This document shows, piece after piece, positions 1 through 6,572 of a stretch of 13,766 nt of DNA. Made by a program: the position numbers and the translations under genes. Source of the stretch: JAUREX01 sp044356825 (GTDB lineage: Bacteria > Pseudomonadota > Alphaproteobacteria > Rhodobacterales > Rhodobacteraceae); the NCBI GenBank assembly GCA_044356825.1, contig JBIKVM010000060.1:1-13766 (forward strand), given 5' to 3'. Position 1 is the first letter of the stretch. The number at the start of each line of letters is the position of its first letter. The notes beneath the pieces were generated by a model, which was not told where the DNA came from, did not search any database, and saw nothing but the letters and a program-made list of their open reading frames with translations.

Positions 1-559
1 GCTCGCGCTCAACCCCAGGTTCATCGTCTGCGACGAGCCGATCGCAGCGCTCGACGTCTCGATCCAGGCGCAGGTCGTGAACCTGCTCGAAGATCTGCAG
101 GCGCGCTTCGGGCTGACCTACCTCTTCATCAGCCACGACCTGAGCATGGTGCGCCACATCGCGACCCGGGTCGCGGTGATGTATCTGGGCCGCATCGTCG
201 AGATCGCGCGCCGCGACGATCTCTATGCCCGGCCGGCACACCCCTACACGCAGGCGCTCTTGTCGGCCGTGCCCGAGCCCGACCCGGCGGCCGAGGCGAT
301 GCGCCAGCGCATCATCCTGCGCGGCGATGTGCCGTCGCCCGCCAATCCGCCGCCGGGATGTGCCTTTTCCACCCGTTGCCCGCAGGTCTTCGCCCGCTGC
401 CGGACCGAGCGCCCCGCCCTGCGCGAGGTTGCCCCCGGCCAGTTCGCGGCGTGCCACCTGCACGAGGCCAGAGATACCAAGACCGCCCCGAACGGCGGCA
501 CCGAGGCGCGGGGGCCAGGCCCCCGCATCGAGCAAGTGCAACAAGGAGAACCCCAATGA
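1..559 (+). CDS. Peptide-type ABC transporter ATP-binding protein (DppD/DppF family), C-terminal part
   Basis: This is the nucleotide-binding subunit of a dipeptide/oligopeptide-type ABC importer, which hydrolyses ATP on the cytoplasmic face of the membrane permeases. The 5' end lies outside the window; the frame enters at base 2 and about 185 codons are visible. Walker A and the signature motif are missing. Walker B with the catalytic glutamate (FIVCDEP), the D-loop (AALD) and the H-loop (FISHD) are present. The C-terminal oligopeptide-transporter domain follows, with HPYTQALLSAVPEPD and a four-cysteine patch (C-x5-C-x6-C, then AACHL) typical of this subfamily. After that patch is a low-complexity tail of about 30 residues whose codons run through a GC-rich stem-loop (508-526). 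The stop overlaps the next start as ATGA, so the two genes should be translationally coupled. DppD and DppF cannot be distinguished from this fragment. Confidence 0.93.
   Translation, partial: LALNPRFIVCDEPIAALDVSIQAQVVNLLEDLQARFGLTYLFISHDLSMVRHIATRVAVMYLGRIVEIARRDDLYARPAHPYTQALLSAVPEPDPAAEAMRQRIILRGDVPSPANPPPGCAFSTRCPQVFARCRTERPALREVAPGQFAACHLHEARDTKTAPNGGTEARGPGPRIEQVQQGEPQ
508..526 (+). repeat. GC-rich stem-loop inside the ATPase tail, upstream of the binding-protein gene
   Basis: Perfect 8-bp arms (GCGGGGGC, 508-515, and GCCCCCGC, 519-526) enclose a 3-nt loop (CAG). It lies within the last codons of the ATPase gene, 16 nt upstream of the ribosome binding site of the binding-protein gene (AAGGAGA, 543-549). 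No T-tract follows, so it is not a classical intrinsic terminator. It may be an mRNA processing or stability element; that role is inferred. Confidence 0.6.
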
Positions 560-2259
560 AGTTCAGAACCGCACTGCTGGGCGCTGCGGCGTCCCTCGCC
601 TTCGCGCCGGCGGCCTTCGCCGAGCGCGGGGCCGATGGCCATGTCAACGTGATCTATTGGCAGGCCCCCTCGATTCTCAACCCCTACCTCTCGGGCGGCA
701 CCAAGGACATCGAGAGCGCCTCGCTCGTGATCGAGCCGCTCGCGCGCTACAACGAGAAGGGCGAGCTCGTGCCCTATCTCGCGGCCGAGATCCCGACGGT
801 CGAGAATGGCGGCGTCTCGGCCGACCTGACGTCGATCACCTGGAAGATCGCGCCGGGGCTGCTGTGGTCGGACGGCTCGGCCGTCACCGCGGCCGATGTC
901 GTCTTTACCTGGACCTACTGTACCCACCCCGAGGGCGGCTGCGCGCAGCTCGCCAAGTTCGAGGGGATCACGAATGTCGAGGCGCTCGATGACCTGACCG
1001 TCAAGGTCACCTTCGGCGCGCCCAAGCCCAACCCCTATGGCGCCTTCGTCGGCGGCCAGTCGCCCATCATCCAGAAGGCCCAGTTCGAGAACTGCCTCGG
1101 CGCCAAGGCGCCCGAGTGCACGGATGCGAACTTCGGCCCGATCGGCACCGGCCCCTTCCGCGTGACCGAGTTCCGCACGAACGACGTCATCCAGCTCGAG
1201 GCCAACCCGAACTATCGCGACCCGGCCAAGCCTGCCTTCGCCACCATGACCTTCAAGGGCGGCGGCGATGCCGAGGCGGCGGGCCGCGCGGTTCTGGAAA
1301 CGGGCGAGTTCGACTATGCCTGGAACCTCCAGCTGGCGCCCTCGGTCATCCAGGGGATGGTCGCGGCCGGCAAGGGCCAGGCGATCTCGGGCTTCGGCAC
1401 TCTGGTCGAGCGGATCGAGATGAACCTCACCGACCCCTCGCCCAGCCTGCCCGAGGGTGAGCGGTCGACCGCCATGCACCCGCACCCGTTCCTGTCTGAC
1501 GTCCGCGTGCGCAAGGCGCTGTCGATGGCGATCGACCGGGCGCTCCTTGTCGAGGTGGGCTATGGCCAGGCCGGCCGGCCGACCTGCAACCTCGTGCCCG
1601 CCCCCGCGGTCTATGCCTCGGACAACACCGACTGCCTGACGCAGGACATCGAGGGCGCCAAGGCGCTCCTGGAGGAAGCGGGCTGGACGGACAGCGACGG
1701 CGACGGCATCCGCGACAAGGACGGCAAGAAGCTCTCGATCCTCTACCAGACCTCGACCAACGCGGTGCGCCAGGACTTCCAGGCGCTGATCAAGCAGTGG
1801 TGGTCGGAAATCGGGGTCGAGACCGAGCTCAAGAACATTTCGGCCGATGTCTACTTCGGAGGCGATCCGAACTCGCCCGACACCTTCCAGAAGTTCTATG
1901 CCGACGTCGAGATGTATGCCAACAACTTCGACGGCACCGACCCGGAGGCCTATCTCGCGGCCTACACCTGCGACAAGGCCCCGCGGCCCGAAACGCAGTG
2001 GCAGGGCGAGAACATCAACCGCTTCTGCGATCCGGCCTATGACGCGCTGGTGGCCGAGCTTGGCCGCACGGGCGAGATCTCCAAGCGCGGCGAGATCGCC
2101 AAGAAGCTCAACGACATGCTGACCAAGGACAGCTATGTCATCGTCCCGCTCGTCGATCGCGGCCGTGTCTCGGCGCATTCGAACACGCTGGGCGGCGTCA
2201 TCCTCAACACCTGGGACAGCGAGCTGTGGAACGCAGCCGACTGGTTCCGCATCAAGTGA
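556..2259 (+). CDS. Periplasmic peptide-type substrate-binding protein (SBP family 5)
   Basis: This is the solute receptor of the importer; it binds ligand in the periplasm and delivers it to the two permeases. It has 567 residues, within the usual range of SBP_bac_5 proteins. Residues 1-22 form a Sec signal peptide (basic KFR, hydrophobic Ala/Leu core, cleavage predicted after AFA). The mature protein has family hallmarks: LNPYLSGGTKD near the N terminus, WSDGSAVTAADVVFTW, GTGPFRVTEF and FLSDVRVRKALSMAIDR. An acidic DSDGDGIRDKDG loop, common in this family, follows AKALLEEAGW. Several cysteines in the mature chain could form disulfides. The ATG at 556 was chosen because it opens the signal peptide and follows AAGGAGA (543-549) at 6 nt; it overlaps the ATPase stop. 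The ligand is unknown: peptides are the default, but this family also takes opines, sugars, nickel and other solutes. Confidence 0.95.
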   Translation: MKFRTALLGAAASLAFAPAAFAERGADGHVNVIYWQAPSILNPYLSGGTKDIESASLVIEPLARYNEKGELVPYLAAEIPTVENGGVSADLTSITWKIAPGLLWSDGSAVTAADVVFTWTYCTHPEGGCAQLAKFEGITNVEALDDLTVKVTFGAPKPNPYGAFVGGQSPIIQKAQFENCLGAKAPECTDANFGPIGTGPFRVTEFRTNDVIQLEANPNYRDPAKPAFATMTFKGGGDAEAAGRAVLETGEFDYAWNLQLAPSVIQGMVAAGKGQAISGFGTLVERIEMNLTDPSPSLPEGERSTAMHPHPFLSDVRVRKALSMAIDRALLVEVGYGQAGRPTCNLVPAPAVYASDNTDCLTQDIEGAKALLEEAGWTDSDGDGIRDKDGKKLSILYQTSTNAVRQDFQALIKQWWSEIGVETELKNISADVYFGGDPNSPDTFQKFYADVEMYANNFDGTDPEAYLAAYTCDKAPRPETQWQGENINRFCDPAYDALVAELGRTGEISKRGEIAKKLNDMLTKDSYVIVPLVDRGRVSAHSNTLGGVILNTWDSELWNAADWFRIK

Positions 2260-2266
2260 TGCCCAA

Positions 2267-2291
2267 GGGGGGCCCGGCACCCGGGCCCCCC
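2267..2291 (+). repeat. Strong intercistronic stem-loop between binding-protein and permease genes
   Basis: A perfect 11-bp inverted repeat (GGGGGGCCCGG, 2267-2277, with CCGGGCCCCCC, 2281-2291) has a 3-nt loop (CAC). It begins 7 nt after the binding-protein stop and ends before the permease ribosome binding site (GAGG, 2304-2307). It lacks a T-tract. In ABC operons, hairpins here often protect the upstream mRNA from 3' exonucleases or cause partial termination, giving more binding protein than permease. The structure is seen; the role is inferred. Confidence 0.75.
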
Positions 2292-2314
2292 GCCCCTTCC
2301 CCCGAGGCGGACGG

Positions 2315-3322
2315 ATGCTGACCTATACCCTGCGCCGGCTCATCATGGCGGTTCCGACGCTGATCTTCATCAGCCTCGTGATCTTCCTGCTGCTCGAACT
2401 CGCACCCGGCGATCCGCTGGCGGACATGCCGCTCACGATCCCGCCCGAGGTGCGCGAGAAGATCCGCCTGTCGATGGGTCTCGGCGAGGCGATGCACATC
2501 CGCTATCTCAAGTGGCTCACCAATTTCTTCGTCACCGAACCGCTCTACTGGACGGATGCGGTGCTCGGCACCGACTTCGCCGAGGGGCGGCAGCGCATCC
2601 TGTCGTTCCAGACGCGCAGCCCCGTCTTCATGACCATCGCCGAGCGCCTGCCGCAGACGCTGCTCGTCGTCGGTTCGGGCTTTCTCTTCGGTCTCCTGAT
2701 CGCGCTGCCGATCGGGATCTATTCGGCCTATCGGCAGTATTCGTGGTTCGACCAGATCGGCACCTTCGTCAGCATGGTGGGCTTTTCGGTGCCCGTGTTC
2801 GTCACGGGCGTCGTGCTCATCGTCGTCTTTTCGGTCTGGCTCGGCTGGTTCCCCTCGATCTACGACACGACGCTCGAGGTCACCGATTGGGCGTCGTTCT
2901 GGCAACAGGTGCGCCAGATGGTCCTGCCCGTCTTCGTGCTGGCACTCTATTTCGCCGCGCAGATCAGCCGCTACATGCGCTCGGCGATGCTCGACAACCT
3001 CAACCAGGATTACGTCCGCACCGCGCGCGCCAAGGGGATGGGCGAGGGGCGGGTGGTGCTCGTGCATGTGCTGCGCAACTCGCTCATCCCGGTGGTGACG
3101 GTGGTGATGCTGCTCATCCCCGGCATCTTCACCGGCGCGATCATCACCGAGAACGTCTTCAAGGTGAACGGGCTCGGCCAGCAGCTGCTGCTCTCGATCC
3201 AGGGCAACGACGCGCCGATGGTGCTGACGATCTCCTTCGTCTTCGCGATCCTGATCGTGCTCTTCAACCTCATCGCCGACATCGTCTATGGCCTGCTCGA
3301 CCCGAGGATCCGCTATGACTGA
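2315..3322 (+). CDS. Peptide-type ABC transporter permease (DppB/OppB family)
   Basis: This is one of the two inner-membrane permeases of the importer, 335 residues. The N terminus is the classical family signature: a basic RRL followed by a first membrane helix ending in LELAPGDPL. A long periplasmic loop (about residues 35-105) follows, then the binding-protein-dependent transport domain. That domain has hydrophobic helices and the cytoplasmic coupling (EAA) segment YVRTARAKGMGEGRVVLVHV, which docks on the ATPase. The protein ends with DIVYGLLDPRIRYD, the usual OppB/DppB C terminus. The ATG at 2315 is preceded by GAGG at 7 nt; a longer open frame upstream (from 2135) is antiframe translation of the binding-protein gene and was rejected. 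The last 8 nt overlap the next permease. Confidence 0.95.
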   Translation: MLTYTLRRLIMAVPTLIFISLVIFLLLELAPGDPLADMPLTIPPEVREKIRLSMGLGEAMHIRYLKWLTNFFVTEPLYWTDAVLGTDFAEGRQRILSFQTRSPVFMTIAERLPQTLLVVGSGFLFGLLIALPIGIYSAYRQYSWFDQIGTFVSMVGFSVPVFVTGVVLIVVFSVWLGWFPSIYDTTLEVTDWASFWQQVRQMVLPVFVLALYFAAQISRYMRSAMLDNLNQDYVRTARAKGMGEGRVVLVHVLRNSLIPVVTVVMLLIPGIFTGAIITENVFKVNGLGQQLLLSIQGNDAPMVLTISFVFAILIVLFNLIADIVYGLLDPRIRYD

Positions 3323-4211
3323 GGCCGCGCGCCCGCCCCGCAGCCAGTGGTGGGACGTCTGGGACCAGTTCCGCACCCACAAGGGGGCGCTGGCGGGATC
3401 CTGCGTGCTGCTCGTGCTGGTCGCGGCCGTGCTGATCGGCCCGACGCTCTGGGGCGTGGATCCGCAATACATCAACATCCGCGCCCGCGATCAGGGGCCG
3501 AGCCTCCAGTTCCCGCTCGGCACCGACCAGTTGGGGCGCGATATGCTCGCGCGGCTGATGATGGGGGGGCAGACGACGCTGGCGGTGGGGCTGACGGCGA
3601 TGGCGCTCTCGATCCTGCTCGGGACGCTCGTGGGCGTGCTGGCGGGGTTCTTCCGGGCGCTCGACGGGGTGCTCATGCGCACGACGGACCTCTTCCTCGC
3701 GCTGCCGCTCCTGCCGCTCCTGCTCGTGATGGTCATGCTCTTTCGCGAGCCGCTGGTGCTGCGCTTCGGGCCCGAGACGGGGATCTTCATCCTGATCGTC
3801 TTCGCGATCGGGGTGACGTCATGGATGAACACGGCGCGGATCGTGCGGGGCGACGTGCTCGCGATCAAGGAGCGCGAGTTCGTCCTGGCCGCGCGCGCCA
3901 TCGGCACGCCGCCGCGGCGCATCATCACGCGCCACATCCTGCCCAACGTGCTCTCGCCCATCCTCGTGTCGGCAACGCTGGGGATCGCGAATGCGGTCAT
4001 CACCGAATCGGCGCTGTCGTTCCTCGGCCTCGGGTTCCCGCCCGACTTCCCGACCTGGGGGCGGCTCCTGAATGACGGGATGCCCTACATCAACCTCAAC
4101 CCCGAGCGGGTGCTGTGGCCTGCGGCGGTGCTGTCGGCGCTGGTGCTGTCGGTCAACTACATGGGCGACGGGCTGCGCGACGCGCTCGACCCGCGCATCC
4201 GGGGGCGCTGA
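3315..4211 (+). CDS. Peptide-type ABC transporter permease (DppC/OppC family)
   Basis: This is the second permease of the importer, 298 residues, pairing with the product of the preceding gene. It has the OppC-type N-terminal segment (WDVWDQFRTHKGALAGS) before the first membrane helix, then the LGTDQLGRDMLARLMMGGQT motif. The coupling helix is FVLAARAIGTPPRRIITRHI, followed by SFLGLGFPPDFPTWGRLLNDG and a C-terminal LRDALDPRIRGR, all standard for DppC. The ATG at 3315 overlaps the previous gene by 8 nt and has AGGA 6 nt upstream, so it should be translationally coupled. It closes the operon. Its TGA (4209-4211) directly abuts the stop codon of the convergent FMN reductase. Confidence 0.95.
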   Translation: MTEAARPPRSQWWDVWDQFRTHKGALAGSCVLLVLVAAVLIGPTLWGVDPQYINIRARDQGPSLQFPLGTDQLGRDMLARLMMGGQTTLAVGLTAMALSILLGTLVGVLAGFFRALDGVLMRTTDLFLALPLLPLLLVMVMLFREPLVLRFGPETGIFILIVFAIGVTSWMNTARIVRGDVLAIKEREFVLAARAIGTPPRRIITRHILPNVLSPILVSATLGIANAVITESALSFLGLGFPPDFPTWGRLLNDGMPYINLNPERVLWPAAVLSALVLSVNYMGDGLRDALDPRIRGR

Positions 4212-4223
4212 TCAGCGCCGGAT
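4197..4223. terminator. Palindrome across two abutting stop codons, possible bidirectional terminator
   Basis: A perfect 16-bp palindrome, GGCGCTGATCAGCGCC (4204-4219), is centred on the junction of the permease stop (TGA, 4209-4211) and the reductase stop on the other strand (TGA read from 4214-4212). Outside it, ATCC (4197-4200) can pair with GGAT (4220-4223) across a GGG bulge, which lengthens the stem. There is no T-tract in either direction, so intrinsic termination is uncertain. It is the only candidate terminator between these convergent transcription units. Confidence 0.45.
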
Positions 4224-4754
4224 CGCGCCGCGCAGGATCGACATGAGGTCGACGAGCGCCGCCTCGGCGCGCGGCTGGGTCAGCCGCCCCTCGGGGTCGA
4301 AGGCGTTCGCGGCATCGGCCACCAGCACTTCGGGCCCCGGCACGATGTGGGGCCGGAAGGGCACGAGGCAGTCGCGCAGCGAGGATTGCGCCCTTTCCCC
4401 GCCCGACCGGCCGGCGGTGGCGGACATGATCGCCACGGGCTTGTCGCGCCAGACCGGCGTCTTGACGCGACTCACCCAGTCGAGCGCGTTCTTGAGCACG
4501 CCCGAGATCGCCTTGTTGTATTCGGGTGTCACCACCACCACCGCGTCGGCCGCCGCGATCGCATCGGCCAGACGCTGCACCGCCTCGGGGATGCCCTGCG
4601 CCTCGATGTCGCCGTCATAGAGCGGCAGGCGCAGGTCCCCCTCGGACCAGTCGCAGGGGCCGAAGGCGCGCCGCGCCTCGGCCATCAGCGCGCGGTTGCG
4701 CGACCCGGCGCGCAGCGATCCGCACAGGCCGAAGAGGCGGGGGGAAGGGGTCAT
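4212..4754 (-). CDS. NAD(P)H-dependent FMN reductase (ChrR/YieF-like flavoprotein)
   Basis: This is a predicted cytosolic flavodoxin-fold oxidoreductase of 180 residues, the usual length. Family members use NAD(P)H to reduce FMN, quinones or chromate. FMN-phosphate loop: GSLRAGSRNRAL, residues 12-23. Flavin-contacting signature: TPEYNKAISGVLKNALDW, residues 76-93. Second flavin loop: ATAGRSGGERA, residues 112-122. Start at 4754 is supported by GGAGAG (minus strand, 4765-4760) 5 nt upstream. It is the second gene of a minus-strand pair, 30 nt after the FAD oxidoreductase stop, and is convergent with the ABC operon at zero spacing. The physiological substrate cannot be read from the sequence; chromate reduction should not be assumed. 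Confidence 0.9.
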   Translation of the reverse strand: MTPSPRLFGLCGSLRAGSRNRALMAEARRAFGPCDWSEGDLRLPLYDGDIEAQGIPEAVQRLADAIAAADAVVVVTPEYNKAISGVLKNALDWVSRVKTPVWRDKPVAIMSATAGRSGGERAQSSLRDCLVPFRPHIVPGPEVLVADAANAFDPEGRLTQPRAEAALVDLMSILRGAIRR

Positions 4755-4784
4755 GGAAACTCTCCGAATGATTGTTCGCTCAAG
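4755..4784 (-). promoter_or_regulatory. AT-richer spacer with small inverted repeat before the FMN reductase
   Basis: This 30-nt gap is markedly more AT-rich than its surroundings. It carries the reductase ribosome binding site (GGAGAG on the minus strand) and a short inverted repeat, CGAA (4765-4768) and TTCG (4775-4778), six bases apart. It could hold a small operator or promoter giving the reductase its own control, but no clear -35/-10 pair is visible and the arms are only 4 bp. Confidence 0.22.
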
Positions 4785-5840
4785 TTAGGGCGCCGCGCCC
4801 GCGTCGCCAGCCCCGGGCCGAAACCCGGGCGGGATCGCATCCGCCCCGGTCAGGATCAGATCGGCCAGCCGCTCGGCCGCGAGCGGGGCGATGCCGAAGC
4901 CGATGCGAAAGCCGCCGTTCGCGACGAAGGCACCCGGCCGGCCCGGGATCGCCCCCAAAAGCGGCTTGCCCGAGGCCGCGCGCGGCCGCACGCCCGCCCA
5001 GCGCTCGATCACCTTTGCCCCCGCCAGTGCGGGACAGAACGTGGCGGCGCGCGCGAGCAGCGCGTCGAGCCGCGCATCCGTCGTGTCGGGGGCGTCGAAG
5101 GCATCCTCGGAGGTCGAGCCCACCGCCACCGTCCCGTCGGCGTGGGGCACGACATGCAGGCCCGGGGCATGAAGCTGCGCCGTCCCCGCGGGGAGCGCGA
5201 GCGCGAGGCGCAGCGCCTGCCCCTTGACGCCCCGCCCGGCAAGCGGGCCGTCGTCCGCCAGCCCCTCGGCCCCGGTCGCGTGGATGACGGCACCGGCCGG
5301 CCCCGGGTCGCGCGCGCCCTCGCAGATCTCGGCCCCCCCGGCGCGCAGCGCGGCGGCAAGCGCCGCGAGCGCCCGGCGCGGGTCGATCCGCCCGGCCGCA
5401 TCGTCGCGCAGCACAAAGCCGAGCGGCGCGGGGGGGCAGAGCGCGCCCGCCTCGGAGGCGGGGATGATCGCGCACCCCGCGCGGCCCTGCCAGAGGTCGG
5501 CGGCGGCCGCCACCCGCGCCTCGGCCCGCCCGAGCGCGCCCGCGTCGGCGATGGGGTGCAGGCAACCCGCCCGCGCATGGCCCGGATCGATCCCGCCCGC
5601 CTCGGCCACCGCCCGCCACCAGCCTTCGGCCATCATCAGGCTGTCGAACTGAAAGGCCTTGAAGCCGTCCCACGGGTCGGGCCGGTGCGGGATCAGCGCG
5701 CCCACCACCCCGCCCGAAGCCGCCGCCCCGATCCGGCGCGTCTCGATCACGCGCACCCGCGCCCCGCGCGCCGTCAGCGCCCATGCGACCGCGAGCCCCA
5801 TGATGCCGCCGCCCAGAACCGCCACATCCGGCGTTGCCAT
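4785..5840 (-). CDS. FAD-dependent oxidoreductase (DAO family), possible stand-alone MnmC oxidase partner of MnmD
   Basis: A flavoprotein of 351 residues in the D-amino-acid-oxidase/glycine-oxidase superfamily. Features: the FAD dinucleotide fold GGGIMG (10-15) with the ribose-binding Glu33; the RIDPRRALAAL segment (151-161); the C-terminal WAGVRP (281-286), GKPLLG and NGGFRIGFGIAP flavin-contact region. It has no signal peptide, so it should be cytosolic. It diverges from mnmD across 48 bp. In gammaproteobacterial MnmC an oxidase of this superfamily is fused to the MnmD methyltransferase and removes the carboxymethyl group from cmnm5(s2)U34 of tRNA. The context therefore suggests the same job as a separate protein, but this is inference; a ThiO-like amino-acid oxidase remains possible. 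The start at 5840 has AGGGG 6 nt upstream; the frame is open further upstream but there runs antisense to mnmD. Confidence 0.85.
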   Translation of the reverse strand: MATPDVAVLGGGIMGLAVAWALTARGARVRVIETRRIGAAASGGVVGALIPHRPDPWDGFKAFQFDSLMMAEGWWRAVAEAGGIDPGHARAGCLHPIADAGALGRAEARVAAAADLWQGRAGCAIIPASEAGALCPPAPLGFVLRDDAAGRIDPRRALAALAAALRAGGAEICEGARDPGPAGAVIHATGAEGLADDGPLAGRGVKGQALRLALALPAGTAQLHAPGLHVVPHADGTVAVGSTSEDAFDAPDTTDARLDALLARAATFCPALAGAKVIERWAGVRPRAASGKPLLGAIPGRPGAFVANGGFRIGFGIAPLAAERLADLILTGADAIPPGFRPGAGDAGAAP

Positions 5841-5888
5841 CGGCCGCCCCTGCCTCCATGCTGGACCCGAACCCGCTGGATAGCCGCT
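5841..5888. other. Short divergent intergenic region (FAD oxidoreductase / mnmD)
   Basis: Only 48 bp separate the two start codons, so any promoters must overlap or extend into coding sequence. The minus-strand gene has AGGGG and GGAGG upstream of its start. The plus-strand gene has only a weak GGA about 8 nt before its ATG. No recognisable -35/-10 hexamers or operator were seen in this GC-rich stretch. Confidence 0.5.
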
Positions 5889-6572
5889 ATGCCCCCGATC
5901 GACCAGAGCGCGCCGACCCTCTGGCAGGGCGAGGTGCCCGTCTCGGCCCGCCACGACGATCCATATTTCGCGCTGCGCGATCCGCTGGGCGAGGCGCGGC
6001 ACGTCTTTCTTGCCGGCAACGGCCTGCCCGGCCGTTTCGCGCCGGGCTTCGCGGTGGCCGAGCTCGGCTTCGGCACGGGGCGCAACCTGCTTGTCACCGT
6101 CGCGGCCTGGATCGCGGCGGGGGTGGCGGGGCGGTTCAGCTTCACCTCGTTCGAGGCCTTGCCCCTCCCCGCCGCCGACATGGCGCGCGCGCTCGCGGGG
6201 TTGGCCGAGCTTGCGCCCCTTGCCCCCGACCTGCTCGGTCCGTGGGCCGCGGGCGCGCGGCGCTTCGCGCTCGGCCCCTGCGATGTCGAGGTGATCGAGG
6301 GCGATGCGCGCGTGACCCTGCCCGGCTGGGCGGGTGCGGCGGATGCGTGGTTCCTCGACGGCTTCGCCCCCGCCAAGAACCCCGAGATGTGGGAGGAGGC
6401 ACTTCTGGCCGAGGTCGCCCGCCACACCCGGCCCGGCGGGACGGCGGCCACCTACAGCGCCGCCGGTGCGGTGCGGCGGGGCTTGCAGGCAGCGGGATTT
6501 CGCGTCAATCGCACCCCCGGGCATGCGGGCAAGCGGCACATGACCTCGGCGCAACTCGGGCAGGACGGGTAA
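5889..6572 (+). CDS. mnmD: tRNA (5-methylaminomethyl-2-thiouridine)(34) methyltransferase MnmD
   Basis: This is an S-adenosylmethionine-dependent methyltransferase expected to convert nm5(s2)U34 to mnm5(s2)U34 at the wobble position of certain tRNAs. The 227 residues correspond to the stand-alone MnmD domain (DUF752/Methyltransf_30), not full-length MnmC of roughly 650 residues. Features: N-terminal DDPYFALRDPLGEARHVFLAG; SAM motif ELGFGTGRN (58-66); family-diagnostic WFLDGFAPAKNPEMW (154-168); YSAAGAVRRGLQAAGF (189-204); and GKRHM (214-218) near the end, matching the GRKREM-type terminus. The ATG at 5889 is the only reasonable start for this domain. The long open frame extending upstream to 4347 is antisense to the oxidoreductase gene. 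The stop overlaps the next start as TAATG. The catalytic partner may be the divergent FAD oxidoreductase. Confidence 0.93.
   Translation: MPPIDQSAPTLWQGEVPVSARHDDPYFALRDPLGEARHVFLAGNGLPGRFAPGFAVAELGFGTGRNLLVTVAAWIAAGVAGRFSFTSFEALPLPAADMARALAGLAELAPLAPDLLGPWAAGARRFALGPCDVEVIEGDARVTLPGWAGAADAWFLDGFAPAKNPEMWEEALLAEVARHTRPGGTAATYSAAGAVRRGLQAAGFRVNRTPGHAGKRHMTSAQLGQDG

Noticed and set aside
1690..1735. Calcium-binding EF-hand in the substrate-binding protein (DSDGDGIRDKDG)
   Set aside because: This acidic loop recurs in SBP family 5 proteins, and the paired helices of a true EF-hand were not evident; calcium binding is not supported by sequence alone.
244..2280. 678-residue open frame on the minus strand opposite the binding-protein gene
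   Set aside because: It is antisense to a clear signal-peptide-bearing SBP gene, with His/Asp/Arg/Gly-rich composition typical of the complement of GC-rich coding DNA and no recognisable domain.
2135..2314. N-terminal extension of the first permease
   Set aside because: This part lies in another frame of the binding-protein gene; the permease signature starts exactly at 2315 behind GAGG.
2252..3478. 408-residue minus-strand open frame opposite the permease genes
   Set aside because: Extremely rich in D, H, E and R, which is the antisense image of membrane-helix codons; both permeases are certain on the other strand.
4347..5888. N-terminal 514-residue extension in frame with mnmD
   Set aside because: It runs antisense through the FAD oxidoreductase and FMN reductase genes and has Arg/Gly/Pro-rich shadow composition. 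MnmD family similarity starts at about residue 10 of the 5889 start.
5841..6554. Upstream extension of the minus-strand FAD oxidoreductase frame to 6554
   Set aside because: Antisense to mnmD; the flavin-binding fold begins immediately after the Met at 5840, which has a usable ribosome binding site.
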